Assembly: GCA_018676675.1 (NCBI GenBank)
Contig: JABHEG010000295.1
Location: 26,006 to 90,005, forward strand
DNA length: 64,000 nt
DNA from: Lentisphaerota bacterium
GTDB lineage: Bacteria; Verrucomicrobiota; Lentisphaeria; Oligosphaerales; JABHEG01
Direction: 5' to 3'
The position numbers were made by a program, and so were the translations under genes. Below are positions 16,888 through 26,900 of the stretch, piece after piece; within the stretch, counting starts at the first letter, position 1; each line of letters starts with the position of its first letter. Below the pieces are notes generated by a model, which was not told the DNA's origin, made no database searches, and saw only the letters and a program-made list of their open reading frames with translations.

Positions 16888-18332
16888 ACACATATGAAGA
16901 GCAAACCGACAAGGACACAGCGATGGAAATGGTACTTCAAGCACCCCGTGAGATTCCTGTCCGGGGAGAATACGATGTTATCGTCTGCGGCGGAGGATTG
17001 GGAGGGACGGCTGCTGCCGTGGCTGCCGGCCGGACTGGCGCGAGGACGCTTCTTATCGAGCGAAACAGCTTCCTGGGGGGCGTGGCGACGGCGGGGATGT
17101 GCTGCAGCATTTTCAACTGCTATTACACATCTGAAGGACAACTCGGCACGACTGGGATCGCCGTCGAAGTGGCGGACAAGCTGGCCGAATCAATGGGGTA
17201 CGGCCGGAAGTGGCACAAACACAAGGGGCATATCATCTACGACATCGAGCGTGGAAAGCAGGTGTTGCAGGACTTGGTGGTAGACGCGGGGGCAGAGCTA
17301 TTGCTGCAGGCCTGCGTTGCCGGAGCTGTGGTGTCGGATGGGGCCCTGGATGGGGTTGTTGTTGAGACGAAGTCGGGGCCGCAGGCTATCCGGGCGAAGG
17401 TTGTGGTTGATGCAACCGGTGACTCTGATGTGGCAGCTCGTGCGGGTGCCCGTGTGCGCGTCATCGAGAAGGGGGTACACAGCCTCTGCTTCCGGCTCGG
17501 GAATGTCGATGTTGACATGTTTGTAGACTACTTCCGGGAGCATCCCGAACAGTTCCCCGAGTATATGGATGTTGATTGGACGCTGCCGGAGGCATTGGCG
17601 CAGTACGATGAGTGCGGCACGTTTCTGTTCCCACATGGTGGCGGCATGCAGATGGATGCGTTCAAGCAGGCTAAAGCCAACGGCGACCTGCCTTCGAGTA
17701 TCGGTATCCAGGACACGACCGATGCCTGTCAGATGCATGCCTTGCGACAGACGGGCATCGTGCACGTCATTACCGGCTTCACCCACTTCAATGGGCTTGA
17801 TCCCGAGTTGATCAGTCGAAGCATCACGGACGGCAGACACATGGCGTTCACTGTTGCGGACGTCTACAGGAAGTACCTTCCCGGATTCGCCGACGCTTTC
17901 GTGGCGGGGACCGCCGCCAATCTCGGGGTGCGCACATCGCGCTGTCTCGATGGCGACGTAGTTTTTACGGCCGATATGATGCAGGCCGGTGTCAGGCAAC
18001 CCGATGCTGTTGGGCGGGCGGTTGGTTGGGATCACTTGGTCAAGCACCCCGGCCCGAAGGCCTGGGGCGTCCAGGCGTGTCGCGAGGCCCCATTTGATCT
18101 GCCCTACGGCTGTCTGTTGCCACGGGAGGTCGACGGCTTGCTGATGGGGGCTGGGCGAAGTATCAGCACCAACAACCCATCGCTGCTGCGGGTGATGGTG
18201 CACACAATGGTCGTGGGGCAGGGCGCGGGGACGGCAGCGGCTGTGGCAGCCAAGACGGGGGCCACGCCACGGCAAGTGGATCTTGGTGTCGTCCAGAACG
18301 AACTGCGCCGGCAGGGCGTTGACTTGGACTGA
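16884..18332 (+). CDS. FAD-dependent oxidoreductase (FAD_oxidored family)
   Basis: 482 residues. The dinucleotide-binding motif is VIVCGGGLGGTAAAVAAGRTGARTLLIER split as CGGGLGG and the acidic end LLIER (about residues 33-60). The flavin-flanking LGGVATAGMCC segment and the C-terminal LLMGAGRSISTNNPSLLR second FAD motif are typical of the family. No membrane segment or signal peptide. The ATG overlaps the sialidase stop (ATGA), so the two are translationally coupled. A second ATG at 16923 (MEMVLQAPREIPV) also fits the family N-terminus. The substrate is unknown; in PVC genomes these flavoproteins often stand next to Gfo/Idh/MocA and glycan-degradation genes, as here, which suggests oxidation of a sugar or derivative. 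Confidence 0.8.
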   Translation: MNTYEEQTDKDTAMEMVLQAPREIPVRGEYDVIVCGGGLGGTAAAVAAGRTGARTLLIERNSFLGGVATAGMCCSIFNCYYTSEGQLGTTGIAVEVADKLAESMGYGRKWHKHKGHIIYDIERGKQVLQDLVVDAGAELLLQACVAGAVVSDGALDGVVVETKSGPQAIRAKVVVDATGDSDVAARAGARVRVIEKGVHSLCFRLGNVDVDMFVDYFREHPEQFPEYMDVDWTLPEALAQYDECGTFLFPHGGGMQMDAFKQAKANGDLPSSIGIQDTTDACQMHALRQTGIVHVITGFTHFNGLDPELISRSITDGRHMAFTVADVYRKYLPGFADAFVAGTAANLGVRTSRCLDGDVVFTADMMQAGVRQPDAVGRAVGWDHLVKHPGPKAWGVQACREAPFDLPYGCLLPREVDGLLMGAGRSISTNNPSLLRVMVHTMVVGQGAGTAAAVAAKTGATPRQVDLGVVQNELRRQGVDLD

Positions 18333-18334
18333 GC

Positions 18335-19348
18335 TCAGGAGACACGATCACGGATGGCCTGACACAGGCCGTCCGGCGGATCGAACGGTAACTCGACGAT
18401 CTTGTGCTGTAGCGCGCTGGTGTAGATGCCCAGGATGGCGTTGAACTGCACCAGGGACCGCTGCAGGCGAGTTGGGTGAAGGCACGTTTCGTCTTCGAGC
18501 CAGTCGAAGCAGGCCTCTGTCAGGCGGGCCTGGGCCAGATCATCTTCTGTTACGTAATCATGTTCGCCGCTTTCGTAGCCGTCCTCAGCGGTGAAACGTT
18601 CCCACCCAGCCATAGTCCAGTGGATGAATCCCTCTGTTCCATAGACGGCAATCCGCTTGTGGTAGTAGATGATCTCGCTCTCGGTTGCTCGCGGTGCGCA
18701 TGATCCGCAGACGAGGGTTGTGTGGACGTTGTTGTCGAACATGAGGCTTGCCTCGGCCATGCCCGGGGCCGGCTGTCGCGAGTCGAGTTCTTTGGCCCCG
18801 GAAATGTTGCCGAAGACGGTCATGAAATCTCTGAAGCCATTGTAGCTATGGGCGAGTTCCAACACATGGACCCCTTGGTCAAGGGGCGTTGAACCTGCGC
18901 TGACGTCGATGTGCCGGACGTCGCCGATGCGTCCGGCAGCGACATCACGCTTCAGGTCCAGATTCCGAGCGTGGAAGTGCAATTGCGTGTTGACAACGAA
19001 CTTTGTCTTGCTGGATTCTCCCAGCTTCTTGATCTGCTGCCAATCTTCGCCCCAGAGCGCGATCGGTTTTTCGACGATGACAATGGGGACCTCATGTTCA
19101 ACGGCGATGGCCATGAAATCGTGGCGGAGGGCAGGGATGCTCACCGCATGGAGGAGATCGGGCTTTTCCTTCTCGAGCATTTCATGGGCATCCGTATAGC
19201 GGGTGCCGCCAAACTGCTCTCCGAACGCGTTCAGTCGCTCTTCATCCAGGTCACAGATTGCCGCGATCGTGCCGCGTTTTACGTCGTTGTAGGCTACGGC
19301 ATGGCGTTTGGCGCGAGGGCCACAGCCGAGGAAAGCACACTTATACAT
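18335..19348 (-). CDS. Gfo/Idh/MocA family oxidoreductase
   Basis: 337 residues. The NAD(P)-binding N-domain starts MYKCAFLGCGPRAKRHAVAY and carries the characteristic VEKPIAL (about 90-96), where Lys is the usual catalytic residue. The C-terminal half is the alpha/beta dimerisation domain. The family oxidises or epimerises sugars, inositols and amino sugars with a bound or free nicotinamide; the substrate cannot be assigned. AAGGAGG lies six bases before the ATG, a very good ribosome binding site. It is convergent with the FAD oxidoreductase: the stop codons are two bases apart inside the palindrome TGAGCTCA. Confidence 0.85.
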   Translation of the reverse strand: MYKCAFLGCGPRAKRHAVAYNDVKRGTIAAICDLDEERLNAFGEQFGGTRYTDAHEMLEKEKPDLLHAVSIPALRHDFMAIAVEHEVPIVIVEKPIALWGEDWQQIKKLGESSKTKFVVNTQLHFHARNLDLKRDVAAGRIGDVRHIDVSAGSTPLDQGVHVLELAHSYNGFRDFMTVFGNISGAKELDSRQPAPGMAEASLMFDNNVHTTLVCGSCAPRATESEIIYYHKRIAVYGTEGFIHWTMAGWERFTAEDGYESGEHDYVTEDDLAQARLTEACFDWLEDETCLHPTRLQRSLVQFNAILGIYTSALQHKIVELPFDPPDGLCQAIRDRVS

Positions 19349-19441
19349 CTAATCCTCCTTGCGGGATCCCGATGGCTTGAGTTGGCAGTCTGGCCCGGTG
19401 AAGCGGAGATGGGAACCCGGAGCTTCCCGGATGACCGCACT

Positions 19442-19470
19442 ATCTTATCTCAACGGGCGGGGGAGATCAA
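19442..19470 (-). promoter_or_regulatory. Candidate promoter of the Gfo/Idh/MocA gene
   Basis: On the minus strand TTGATC (19465-19470) and TAAGAT (19442-19447) are separated by exactly 17 bp. Each matches four of six consensus bases. Transcription would begin near 19435, giving a leader of about 87 nt. The 266-bp gap holds no supported gene. Confidence 0.35.
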
Positions 19471-19614
19471 CAGGCTTGTCTACAGGATGGTTCCCTCGGG
19501 TGTGAGCCCGTGGGAATGGATGTGGAGATACGGTTTGAGCCCTCGCGGGGTGGTGGAAGGTATCCGGACGGATTCGGTTGTGTCCAGTCCTAGGGGAACG
19601 TTGCCGCTTCCGGT

Positions 19615-20592
19615 TCAGAACGTCTTGCCAGTCGTCGTCGCCGCTGTGCCGATGGTGTTCACCCGGACCTCGAGGGCTCCGATCTTCTCCCGGATTTCCG
19701 CCGGCATGGCCTGTCGTTCGGCTTCGGTGTTGGCAGGTCCATCGAAGATCACCTTGCCGTTTGCGTCGGTGGCTTTGACGTGTCTGCTGTTGCCATCGCT
19801 CGTAACCGTGATGCTGTGGGTGCCGTCAGACAGGCTTGAGACTGCCGATGCTGTGCCCTTTACCACCATGGCATTGCCGTTGCTCGTTCTGGTGACCGTG
19901 TGGGTCTGAACGGTTGGTGTCACAGCGCCATCAGTGTCCGTCACGATGGCCCTGAACCGGAGAGGGGCATTCTTCTCGATGACTTGCTTGTTCACGGTCG
20001 GCCCCGTTCCCTGCAGAGCTTCCTGCAGGACCTTCGCTCTTTGCTGCCCCGATTTCTGAAACTCCTCGACTGCTCTGCGGATGGCGTCTGCATCGATCTT
20101 GATGTCAGGCAACTGGATGGCCTCCCCGTGTGCTCCGAACTGGAGCTGTCGGGGAACGTCGCCAAATGGGTTTCCCGGGAACCCATTCGCCCCCAGTTGA
20201 TCATCTGTTTCGCCTAACACGGCCTCGACTGCCATGTCCCTGTTCTTGCGGACCAGCGTGATCGTGACGGTGTCGCCTGGCTTCATCATCCGGATCAGGA
20301 CACGGAACTGGTCGGGATTGACCACGATCTGGTCATCAAGTCTGTGGATGATGTCATGCTTCCTGAGTCCTGCCTTCTCGGCCGGAGAGTCGGGGACGAC
20401 TTCAGCAACGAGAAGCCCAACGCCATCCGGTAGAGAGAGGTGTGTTCGCAATGAGTCCGGGAGTTCCTGAATCGCGACCCCCAGGTAACCGATCTTCCCG
20501 GGAGGCGGTGCGTTGTCCTGCGCGAGGACGGGGCTGAGGCCCGAGAGAAGCAAGGCTCCTGCACACAGCATGGCAGCGGATTGTCTCGTCAT
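19615..20592 (-). CDS. Secreted PDZ-domain protein without protease domain
   Basis: 325 residues with a signal peptide (MTRQSAAMLCAGALLLSGLS, cleavage after VLAQ or nearby). A single PDZ domain covers about 33-120: YLGVAIQELPDSLR, DSPAEKAGLRKHDIIHRLDD, GDTVTITLVRKNRDM. The rest is a charged, Thr-rich region with no trypsin-like catalytic triad, so it resembles only the PDZ part of DegP-type proteins. It is the last gene of a sigma/anti-sigma run and starts 29 bp downstream of the anti-sigma gene, with AGGAAA before its ATG. A role as envelope-stress adaptor or sensor is plausible from context but not shown by sequence. Confidence 0.7.
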   Translation of the reverse strand: MTRQSAAMLCAGALLLSGLSPVLAQDNAPPPGKIGYLGVAIQELPDSLRTHLSLPDGVGLLVAEVVPDSPAEKAGLRKHDIIHRLDDQIVVNPDQFRVLIRMMKPGDTVTITLVRKNRDMAVEAVLGETDDQLGANGFPGNPFGDVPRQLQFGAHGEAIQLPDIKIDADAIRRAVEEFQKSGQQRAKVLQEALQGTGPTVNKQVIEKNAPLRFRAIVTDTDGAVTPTVQTHTVTRTSNGNAMVVKGTASAVSSLSDGTHSITVTSDGNSRHVKATDANGKVIFDGPANTEAERQAMPAEIREKIGALEVRVNTIGTAATTTGKTF

Positions 20593-20621
20593 GTTCTGTT
20601 TCCTTTCCTTAGTACATATGT

Positions 20622-21206
20622 TCAGTGAACCGGGGTCGAGATCAGATGAAGTTCACCGGTCGGTCGCAGGTGCTCAATGCGCGTGTTGTTTACTGGATTC
20701 ACCCAGCAAGTGAACTCAACACTCCGACGGAAGACCGGCTGGATTGGGGCGGCTCCTTTGACTGCGATGAGCTTCCCCCTGTGGGTGTCAGAATACGTGC
20801 CTCGGACTACGATGGGAAGGGGATGCTGGTCCACTGTGGGCGTGTGGCGGGAGGGGGAATGCCGAAGACCTGGTGGTTGGCGGGCTGAGGGGGCGGACTC
20901 GCTGACGGCTTTGGGGTGGAGGAGCGGGACGTCTTCAGATGCTCCCGATGACGTCTCAGCGGTCACCGGGTGGTATGGGACGCGCTTCTCCAGGAATCTG
21001 CCAACCGTGAGGAGAAGGGCCACGAGAGCCGCGGCTGCGGCAGTCCAGGCGACAAGCCGTAGGCGTCCTCCGTTCGAGGAAACCGAGGCGCTTCCTTCGC
21101 CCGGATTGGCATTTCCGGACAGTGCGGCCCGCACCCGTTGGTCGAGTCGGTCCGTGGGGGGACGAAGTGGTTGTTCAGCCAGGAGTTTCTCGATGTCGTT
21201 GGTCAT
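20622..21206 (-). CDS. Putative anti-sigma factor, single-span membrane protein
   Basis: 194 residues. A short cytoplasmic N-terminus (MTNDIEKLLAEQPLRPPTDRLDQRVRAAL) precedes one transmembrane helix (about 49-68, LVAWTAAAAALVALLLTVG) and a Ser/Pro/His-rich periplasmic part. Size, topology and position after an ECF sigma gene with an ATGA overlap indicate an anti-sigma role. The zinc-type HxxxCxxC motif of ZAS anti-sigma factors is absent, so the assignment rests on context. GAGGAG seven bases before the ATG lies inside the sigma gene. Confidence 0.6.
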   Translation of the reverse strand: MTNDIEKLLAEQPLRPPTDRLDQRVRAALSGNANPGEGSASVSSNGGRLRLVAWTAAAAALVALLLTVGRFLEKRVPYHPVTAETSSGASEDVPLLHPKAVSESAPSARQPPGLRHSPSRHTPTVDQHPLPIVVRGTYSDTHRGKLIAVKGAAPIQPVFRRSVEFTCWVNPVNNTRIEHLRPTGELHLISTPVH

Positions 21207-21697
21207 AGCAACTCCTCAAGGGAGTGTCGTAGTGCCTTGAGAGCTCGCTGGTAACGGCTGCTCACCGTGGACAACGGCTCGTCCAGGGCATCGGCGATTT
21301 GCTGAAAGGTCAGGTTGCCATACATCTTCATAACCACGGTCTGTTGCTGCAGTTCCGGCAAGTTATCCAGCGCGTTCCTGATCAGACGATCTCGTTCCCC
21401 TTTGAGCAGCGCCTGCTCTGAAGGAGGCTGCGTTTCACGGGTGTCAGCCAACACTGTGTGGCGTGCCTCTGGTCGCCTGATTCGCCGGCGAACGCGATCC
21501 ATTGCGGCGTTTCGAACGGTGGCGAACACGTATGGTGTGAGGTCTCCTCGAGGCGATTGGCCATGACGCACCAACTTGAGGAACGCATCGTGTACCGCAT
21601 CTTCGGCTTCCGTCTCATTCCCGGTCACCGCGAGTGCCAATGAGAAGAGGCCCTGACGGTATTGTTCATAAACTTGTTCGAGTTGTCTACGCACCAA
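21203..21697 (-). CDS. ECF-type RNA polymerase sigma factor
   Basis: 164 residues with sigma region 2 (LFSLALAVTGNETEAEDAVHDAFLKLVR; the DAxH/DAF pattern is typical of the core-binding helix) and region 4 (LPELQQQTVVMKMYGNLTFQQIADALDEPLSTVSSRYQRAL, the -35-binding helix-turn-helix). No region 1.1 or 3, so it is the ECF class. The start is TTG or the adjacent GTG; no ATG in frame nearby. The stop overlaps the anti-sigma start in ATGA. It should direct transcription of an envelope or stress regulon and probably its own operon. A heparinase-fold gene is divergent 313 bp away. Confidence 0.85.
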   Translation of the reverse strand: MVRRQLEQVYEQYRQGLFSLALAVTGNETEAEDAVHDAFLKLVRHGQSPRGDLTPYVFATVRNAAMDRVRRRIRRPEARHTVLADTRETQPPSEQALLKGERDRLIRNALDNLPELQQQTVVMKMYGNLTFQQIADALDEPLSTVSSRYQRALKALRHSLEELL

Positions 21698-22010
21698 ATG
21701 GGGCCCCAGTTCCGTCCGGTTTCGCGCTATTCACCAACAAGGACGCACAGACTGCACGTCTTTACGCATGGTCATGCGAGAAAAGGCTCGATCCCCGGCG
21801 CGGCAGGGACGGGCCTCCTGGAGAAGATCGCGTTCCACAGGAGGAGACGCAAGGACGTTGCGCCGGGAACTGATCGCGGCAGGTGTCTCGGGAGGCTCGG
21901 CAGTTGACGGTTGGTGTGTGGCCGATTCCGCGTCCAGCGTTGCGTTTTTCCTGTGTTGGCCCTACGTTCAACCGTTCGTTGATCGCGGCAGCCATAGGCG
22001 GGATATCAGC
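21698..22010. other. Divergent intergenic region with a 12-bp direct repeat
   Basis: 313 bp between the sigma gene and the heparinase-fold gene. TGATCGCGGCAG occurs at 21871-21882 and again, identical and in the same orientation, at 21980-21991 (109 bp apart), which may be binding sites for a regulator. TTGACG at 21904-21909 has no matching -10. An open frame through this region continues into the downstream gene but lacks a signal of translation. Confidence 0.45.
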
Positions 22011-23945
22011 ATGAAGCGAGGCCTCTTGATGATGACGATGTTGGGAGCAGTCGTGTCGGCAGAGCCGGGAGACAAGGCGACGTTCCCTCCGGCGGTCGGT
22101 CGTGAAGCCATCGCTTCCCTGATTGCGGCGGCACCACAGGGCCATCCCAGACTGCTGGCCAACGCCGAGACATTCGCGGCGCTTCGGGAGATGGTTGAGC
22201 AATCTCCGACACATGCCTCCCTGGCCGAGGGGGTGGTCGCTGAGGCGAAGGTCTTGCTCGAACTCAAACCGGCGCAGCGCAAGATGCAGGGCCGGCGTCT
22301 ACTCGGCGAATCACGGCGCGTTCTGAAACGGATGACCACATTGGGAATGGCCTACCATCTTACCGAAGACGAGGCCTTTGCGCACCGTGGGGAAGCCGAA
22401 ATGCTGGCGGCGGCAGCATTCAAAGACTGGAATCCGAGCCATTATCTGGACACGGCGGAAATGACGCTCGCTCTGGCGATCGGCTATGATTGGCTCTACC
22501 ATCAGCTTCGCCCGGATGCACGGGTGGCGATCCGGACCGCGATTCTCGACAAAGGCGTTCGCCTGCCGGCCACAAACGGTCGCTACGCCAGCCGGATGAA
22601 GGCTCACAACAACTGGGGGCAGGTTTGCAGCGCGGGTATGGTTGCCGGGGCGCTGGTGACTTACGAGGAGGAACCAGAGCTGGCGGCCAAAATCGTCCAC
22701 ATGGGGATCCATGCGGTTCCCGCCTCGATGAAATCCTACGCGCCTAACGGCTGCTACCCGGAAGGGCCGGGATACTGGAACTACGGAACCAGCTTCAATG
22801 TGGTTCTCCTGGCTACCCTCGAAAGCGTTTTGGGGTCCTCGTTCGGTCTGACGGGGGCACCCGGTTTCGCTGAAACGGGGGCTTTCCCGCCGCTTGCGTG
22901 TGGTCCGAGCGGGGCGTTCTTTAACTATGCTGACGGTGGTTCAGGACGGGGTGCCCAGGCAGCCATGTGGTGGCTTGCCCAACGGTTCCAACGTCCCGAT
23001 TTCATGATCGGGGAGCGCGCAATTCTGGCTAAGGGACTCAACGGAATGAAGAGCGGGAAACGGGCGGGCGGCGGTTCCGGGCGTCTCCTTCCGCTGGCTC
23101 TGCTTTGGATGGATGACAGCGACGAACCGGTCGACATTCGTATGCCACTGCACTGGAACAGTGGCGGGCGTGTTCCCATTACCATCCACCGCAGTTCATG
23201 GACTGATCCAAAGGCGTCGTATGTTGGGCTCAAAGCCGGGTCGCCGTCCGGGCCGCATGGCCAGATGGACACCGGCTCGTTTGTCCTGGATGCGGACGGC
23301 AAACGCTGGGCAATGGATCTTGGAGCAGAGGGCTACCACGGGATCGAGTCGCGCGGCATGAAGCTGTGGAGCAGCAAGCAGAGCTCTGATCGCTGGACCA
23401 TTTTTCGCCAGTCCAACGCCGGACACAACACGCTCGTAATTGACGGTCAGCTCCAAGTCGCGAAGGGCTCCGGCAAGGTCGTCCGTTTTTCCGACGATCC
23501 GAGCAAGGCGTTTTCGGTGGTCGATATGAGTAGCGCCTATAAGGGACAGGCCAAGAGCGTTGTTCGCGCTGTGGCCATGCTCCCAAGTGCGGAAATTCTC
23601 GTACAAGATGAGCTTTTCGGACTCAAGCCCGGAGCCAAAGTCCGTTGGGGGTTCATCACCAAGGGAACGTGTCCGGAACCGACAGGAGCCACGGTGACGC
23701 TAAAGCGGGAAGACGCGACGGTGTCGGTCACCAGACTGGCACCCGATTCGTCGGCGTGGACTGTCATCGATACGAAAACGCCACGCAACGAGTGGGACTC
23801 CCCGAATAAGGGCACACGCATGCTGGCACTTGAGGCTGTCGTCCCGGCTTCAGGGAAACTGTCCTTCGCGGTTGTGTTTACGCCGGGGAGTTGTCAGAAG
23901 AGCGCTGTCGCTTCCATCAGGTTGGGCAATCCGTTGGAGTGGTGA
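22011..23945 (+). CDS. Heparinase II/III-like polysaccharide lyase-fold protein, secreted
   Basis: 644 residues from the ATG that opens a signal peptide (KRGLLMMTMLGAVVSA); an open upstream extension has no such signal. The N-terminal half is an alpha/alpha toroid (RVLKRMTTLGMAYHLTEDEAF, LDTAEMTLALAIGYDWLYHQ, HNNWGQVC, CYPEGPGYWNYGTSFNVVLLATLE). The C-terminal half is the heparinase II/III beta-sandwich, with PHGQMDTGSFVLDADGKRWAM and AGHNTLVIDG. In lyases of this fold an Asn, Tyr and His abstract the proton at C5 of a uronic acid; HNNW, Tyr in EGPGYWNYG and His in GPHGQMDTG are candidates. Substrate unknown (heparin, alginate or another uronan). The next gene starts 35 bp later on the same strand. 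Confidence 0.75.
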   Translation: MKRGLLMMTMLGAVVSAEPGDKATFPPAVGREAIASLIAAAPQGHPRLLANAETFAALREMVEQSPTHASLAEGVVAEAKVLLELKPAQRKMQGRRLLGESRRVLKRMTTLGMAYHLTEDEAFAHRGEAEMLAAAAFKDWNPSHYLDTAEMTLALAIGYDWLYHQLRPDARVAIRTAILDKGVRLPATNGRYASRMKAHNNWGQVCSAGMVAGALVTYEEEPELAAKIVHMGIHAVPASMKSYAPNGCYPEGPGYWNYGTSFNVVLLATLESVLGSSFGLTGAPGFAETGAFPPLACGPSGAFFNYADGGSGRGAQAAMWWLAQRFQRPDFMIGERAILAKGLNGMKSGKRAGGGSGRLLPLALLWMDDSDEPVDIRMPLHWNSGGRVPITIHRSSWTDPKASYVGLKAGSPSGPHGQMDTGSFVLDADGKRWAMDLGAEGYHGIESRGMKLWSSKQSSDRWTIFRQSNAGHNTLVIDGQLQVAKGSGKVVRFSDDPSKAFSVVDMSSAYKGQAKSVVRAVAMLPSAEILVQDELFGLKPGAKVRWGFITKGTCPEPTGATVTLKREDATVSVTRLAPDSSAWTVIDTKTPRNEWDSPNKGTRMLALEAVVPASGKLSFAVVFTPGSCQKSAVASIRLGNPLEW

Positions 23946-23980
23946 GTCTGTCCCCGGCCCCCTGGCATACGTGGGTTGAG

Positions 23981-26900
23981 ATGCCGATGCGTCTACTTTT
24001 GTACATCCTCTGTGTGACTGCGGTTCTGCCGGTGGTGGTTGCGGCCCCGCCTGGTCCGCCTCGTTCGGGGTTGGCTCTATGGCTTTCTGCCGATGACCTC
24101 AATGGCGACGGGGCGGTCGATACGGCGGAGGATAGGGCAGATCAGACGCTCGAGGGGGACGTTCACGAATGGCGCGACCGGTCACCCGGAAGGCTTCGCG
24201 CAAGACAGGCTGAACCGGCGGCTCGCCCCACATGGGTACTCGATGCTGTCGGCGGCCGCCCCGGACTTCGGTTCGATGGACGTGATTTCCTCAATCTCAG
24301 CACGCCGGATGCCCTGAATATCCGAGCTGGTCACCCGTTCTCTGTGGCCGTTGTTTACCGCGTCGGCAAGGAAGGCCTGGGGACATTCCTGGCCAAAGGT
24401 GGCGGCGCTGTCGGACACCGGGCCTACCAGTTCTATGTCACCCAACGCAGGGCGGGAGCGATTGCGCATGGCGTGAGCAAGGAAGGAGACGCTCCTCGTG
24501 GGGTCAGCCTGGCCCTCTTTACGTCAGACGGCCGTCGAGCAGAGGCCAAAGTCAACGGAGTTACCTCTCTTTCTCTGAAGCCAGGGCATGTCAACTCCAC
24601 AGTTGATGTGCTCATTGGGGCTCGGAGGAAGAATGCCGACAATACAGGGATTCACTACGGCCTCAGAGGCGTGATCGCCGAGATACTGGTCTACACGCGC
24701 GTCTTGAGTGGTGCGGAGCGTTTGGCACTGAACGATTACCTGGCGACGCGATATGGGATCAGGATGGCGGCGAACGTGGTCCGGCAGGCCCGGCGGCTGG
24801 GAGCGGGAGGCGATGCTCTTGGGGCCGCAGAACTGCTGCTGGGGGAGGCTAGGCGCAACAAGCTTGGGGGCGACGGTGCGGAGTTCGCACGTGAGCTGTT
24901 GCTGCACGAGGATCCGTTCGTGCGCGGCATTTCTGAGTGGACTCTCTCGATGAAAGCCGGCGGGGAGAATAATGGACAGGAGGCCGTGTGGCCGGGAGAG
25001 GACTCGCCCGAGTGGTTTCGCGCTTGGCAGGGGCTTGGGCCGGACCGTCTGCGGGAGGCCGATTATGTCCGGCAGGCGGTCAGTCGGGAGTTACACCACA
25101 GCGCTCAGTCCATGGTGGCTGATATCCGTGATATGGGCGCCCGTTCCGGGCGGATGGCTGACGTGTTTGGCAGTGACCTCGAGGGCGAGGCGGCGCTTGC
25201 GCTCAGGGGGTGGATCAGCGAGCTGGCAGGGCTGGAGGAGAAGGGGCGGCAGATGTTGGAGCAGAGAGCGGAGAGTTCGACTCCTGGGTTGAGACGATTG
25301 TGGCTCGACGCCCGTCGAGTAATGCGGGGCGTGACGTTCGCCAATCCGACGTTTGACCTGGAGCGTTTGGTCTTTGTCCAGCAGTTCGCTCCGCACACGG
25401 TTCGTAATATCACCCGATCGTATCCCTGGAAGCACAAGCCTGGTGGGGACATAGCCGTCCTGGCTCAACTGCGCGAAGGCGGGACGGCCAGTCCGTTGCT
25501 TCGCGGTCGGCTGGGGCCCGGCTTTGTGTGGGGGCTGGACCTCTGGTGGGCGGGGGACCGCGTGGTGTTTGGCTACGCCCGGCAGCCGGATTGGCCACCC
25601 CGGATCGATACCGCCAATGCAACAGCCGAAGCGATCCATGCATTCGCGCTGCGCCGGCAGGTCCCCCCTCTGCATATCTTCGAAGCAACCCTCGATGGAG
25701 CGCAGTTGCGCCAGCTGACCAACGACTCCTACTGGAACGATTTCGAACCTACCTACTGCCCGAATGGGGATGTGGTTTTCTCGTCGGACCGCTGCGGACG
25801 TTCCGCCCAATGCGGGCATGAGAGGTATGATCACAGCAATCCGAATCTCTACATTCGGTCTGCGGGCGACAGTCGCGTACGGCAGTTCACCGACAACAAG
25901 GACGTCGATCGTTACCCCCACTGTCTGGATAACGGCTCCATCGCGTACACCCACTGGGAGTATCAGGAACGGCACTTTATGGAAGTCCATGCCGTCTGGA
26001 CGGCCCGGGCTGACGGGCGCATGTCCGATGCGTTCTACAAGCATCATATGAAGGCGCCGCTGGGGCTGCGTGATGCGCGTTCAATTCCAGGGACTCAGGA
26101 GCTTGTGGCGATCGCGACAGGGCACCATACCTTTGCCTGGGGGCCTGTGATGACCGTTGATGCACGTCACGGGCTGAACAGCCCGGCTGGGCTGCGGCTA
26201 CTCACGCCGGGTGTCCGCGTACAGGAAGGTAAGATGGCCGGGACTCCTGTCGTGGGAGGCGGGGTGCGCGATGCCGGAGGGCTGTACCAGACCCCCTGGG
26301 CCCTATCCAGGGATTGTTTCCTGGTGTCATACGCCTATGCCCGCCCGGCGTGCACGGCGCCCGGTGGCGTGGACTCGAATGGATTCGGCCTGTACTTGAT
26401 TGACAGCTACGGGAACCGGGAGCTCCTGCACCGGGAACCCTTGTTTTCGTGCACGTACCCCATTCCACTTAGGCCGCGCCCGGGCCCGACAGTGGCTCCC
26501 GTAGACGACCTGACGGCTGGCCCCCACGCTGTTTGTTTCATCCCGGACGTCTACGAAGGCATTCCGGATGTGGCGCGAGGGGAGATCAAATACGTGCGGA
26601 TAGCGCAGCACGTGGGGTGGCCGTTCGATGAGGAACGCGGCGCGATGCACTACCTGCCGAACGCGGCCGGCTCCAGACACCCGGCGTTCAACAGTTGGTC
26701 GCCAGTCCGTGTGTTGGGGACGGTTCCGGTGCTGCCTGATGGATCGGCTTGCTTCCGTATTCCGGCTGACACGGCGGTGTATTTTCAGGCGCTGGATGCG
26801 AAGCAGATGGAGATCCGCCGGATGCGGTCAATGGTGAGTCTGAAACCCGGGGAACAACGGGGATGTGCCGGATGCCACGAATCCCAAGCCCGGGCCCCCG

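Noticed and set aside
21866..21889. GGAAC...GTCTC as an ECF sigma promoter
   Set aside because: The spacer is 14 bases, shorter than the usual 16-17, and it points toward the heparinase gene and not toward the sigma operon.
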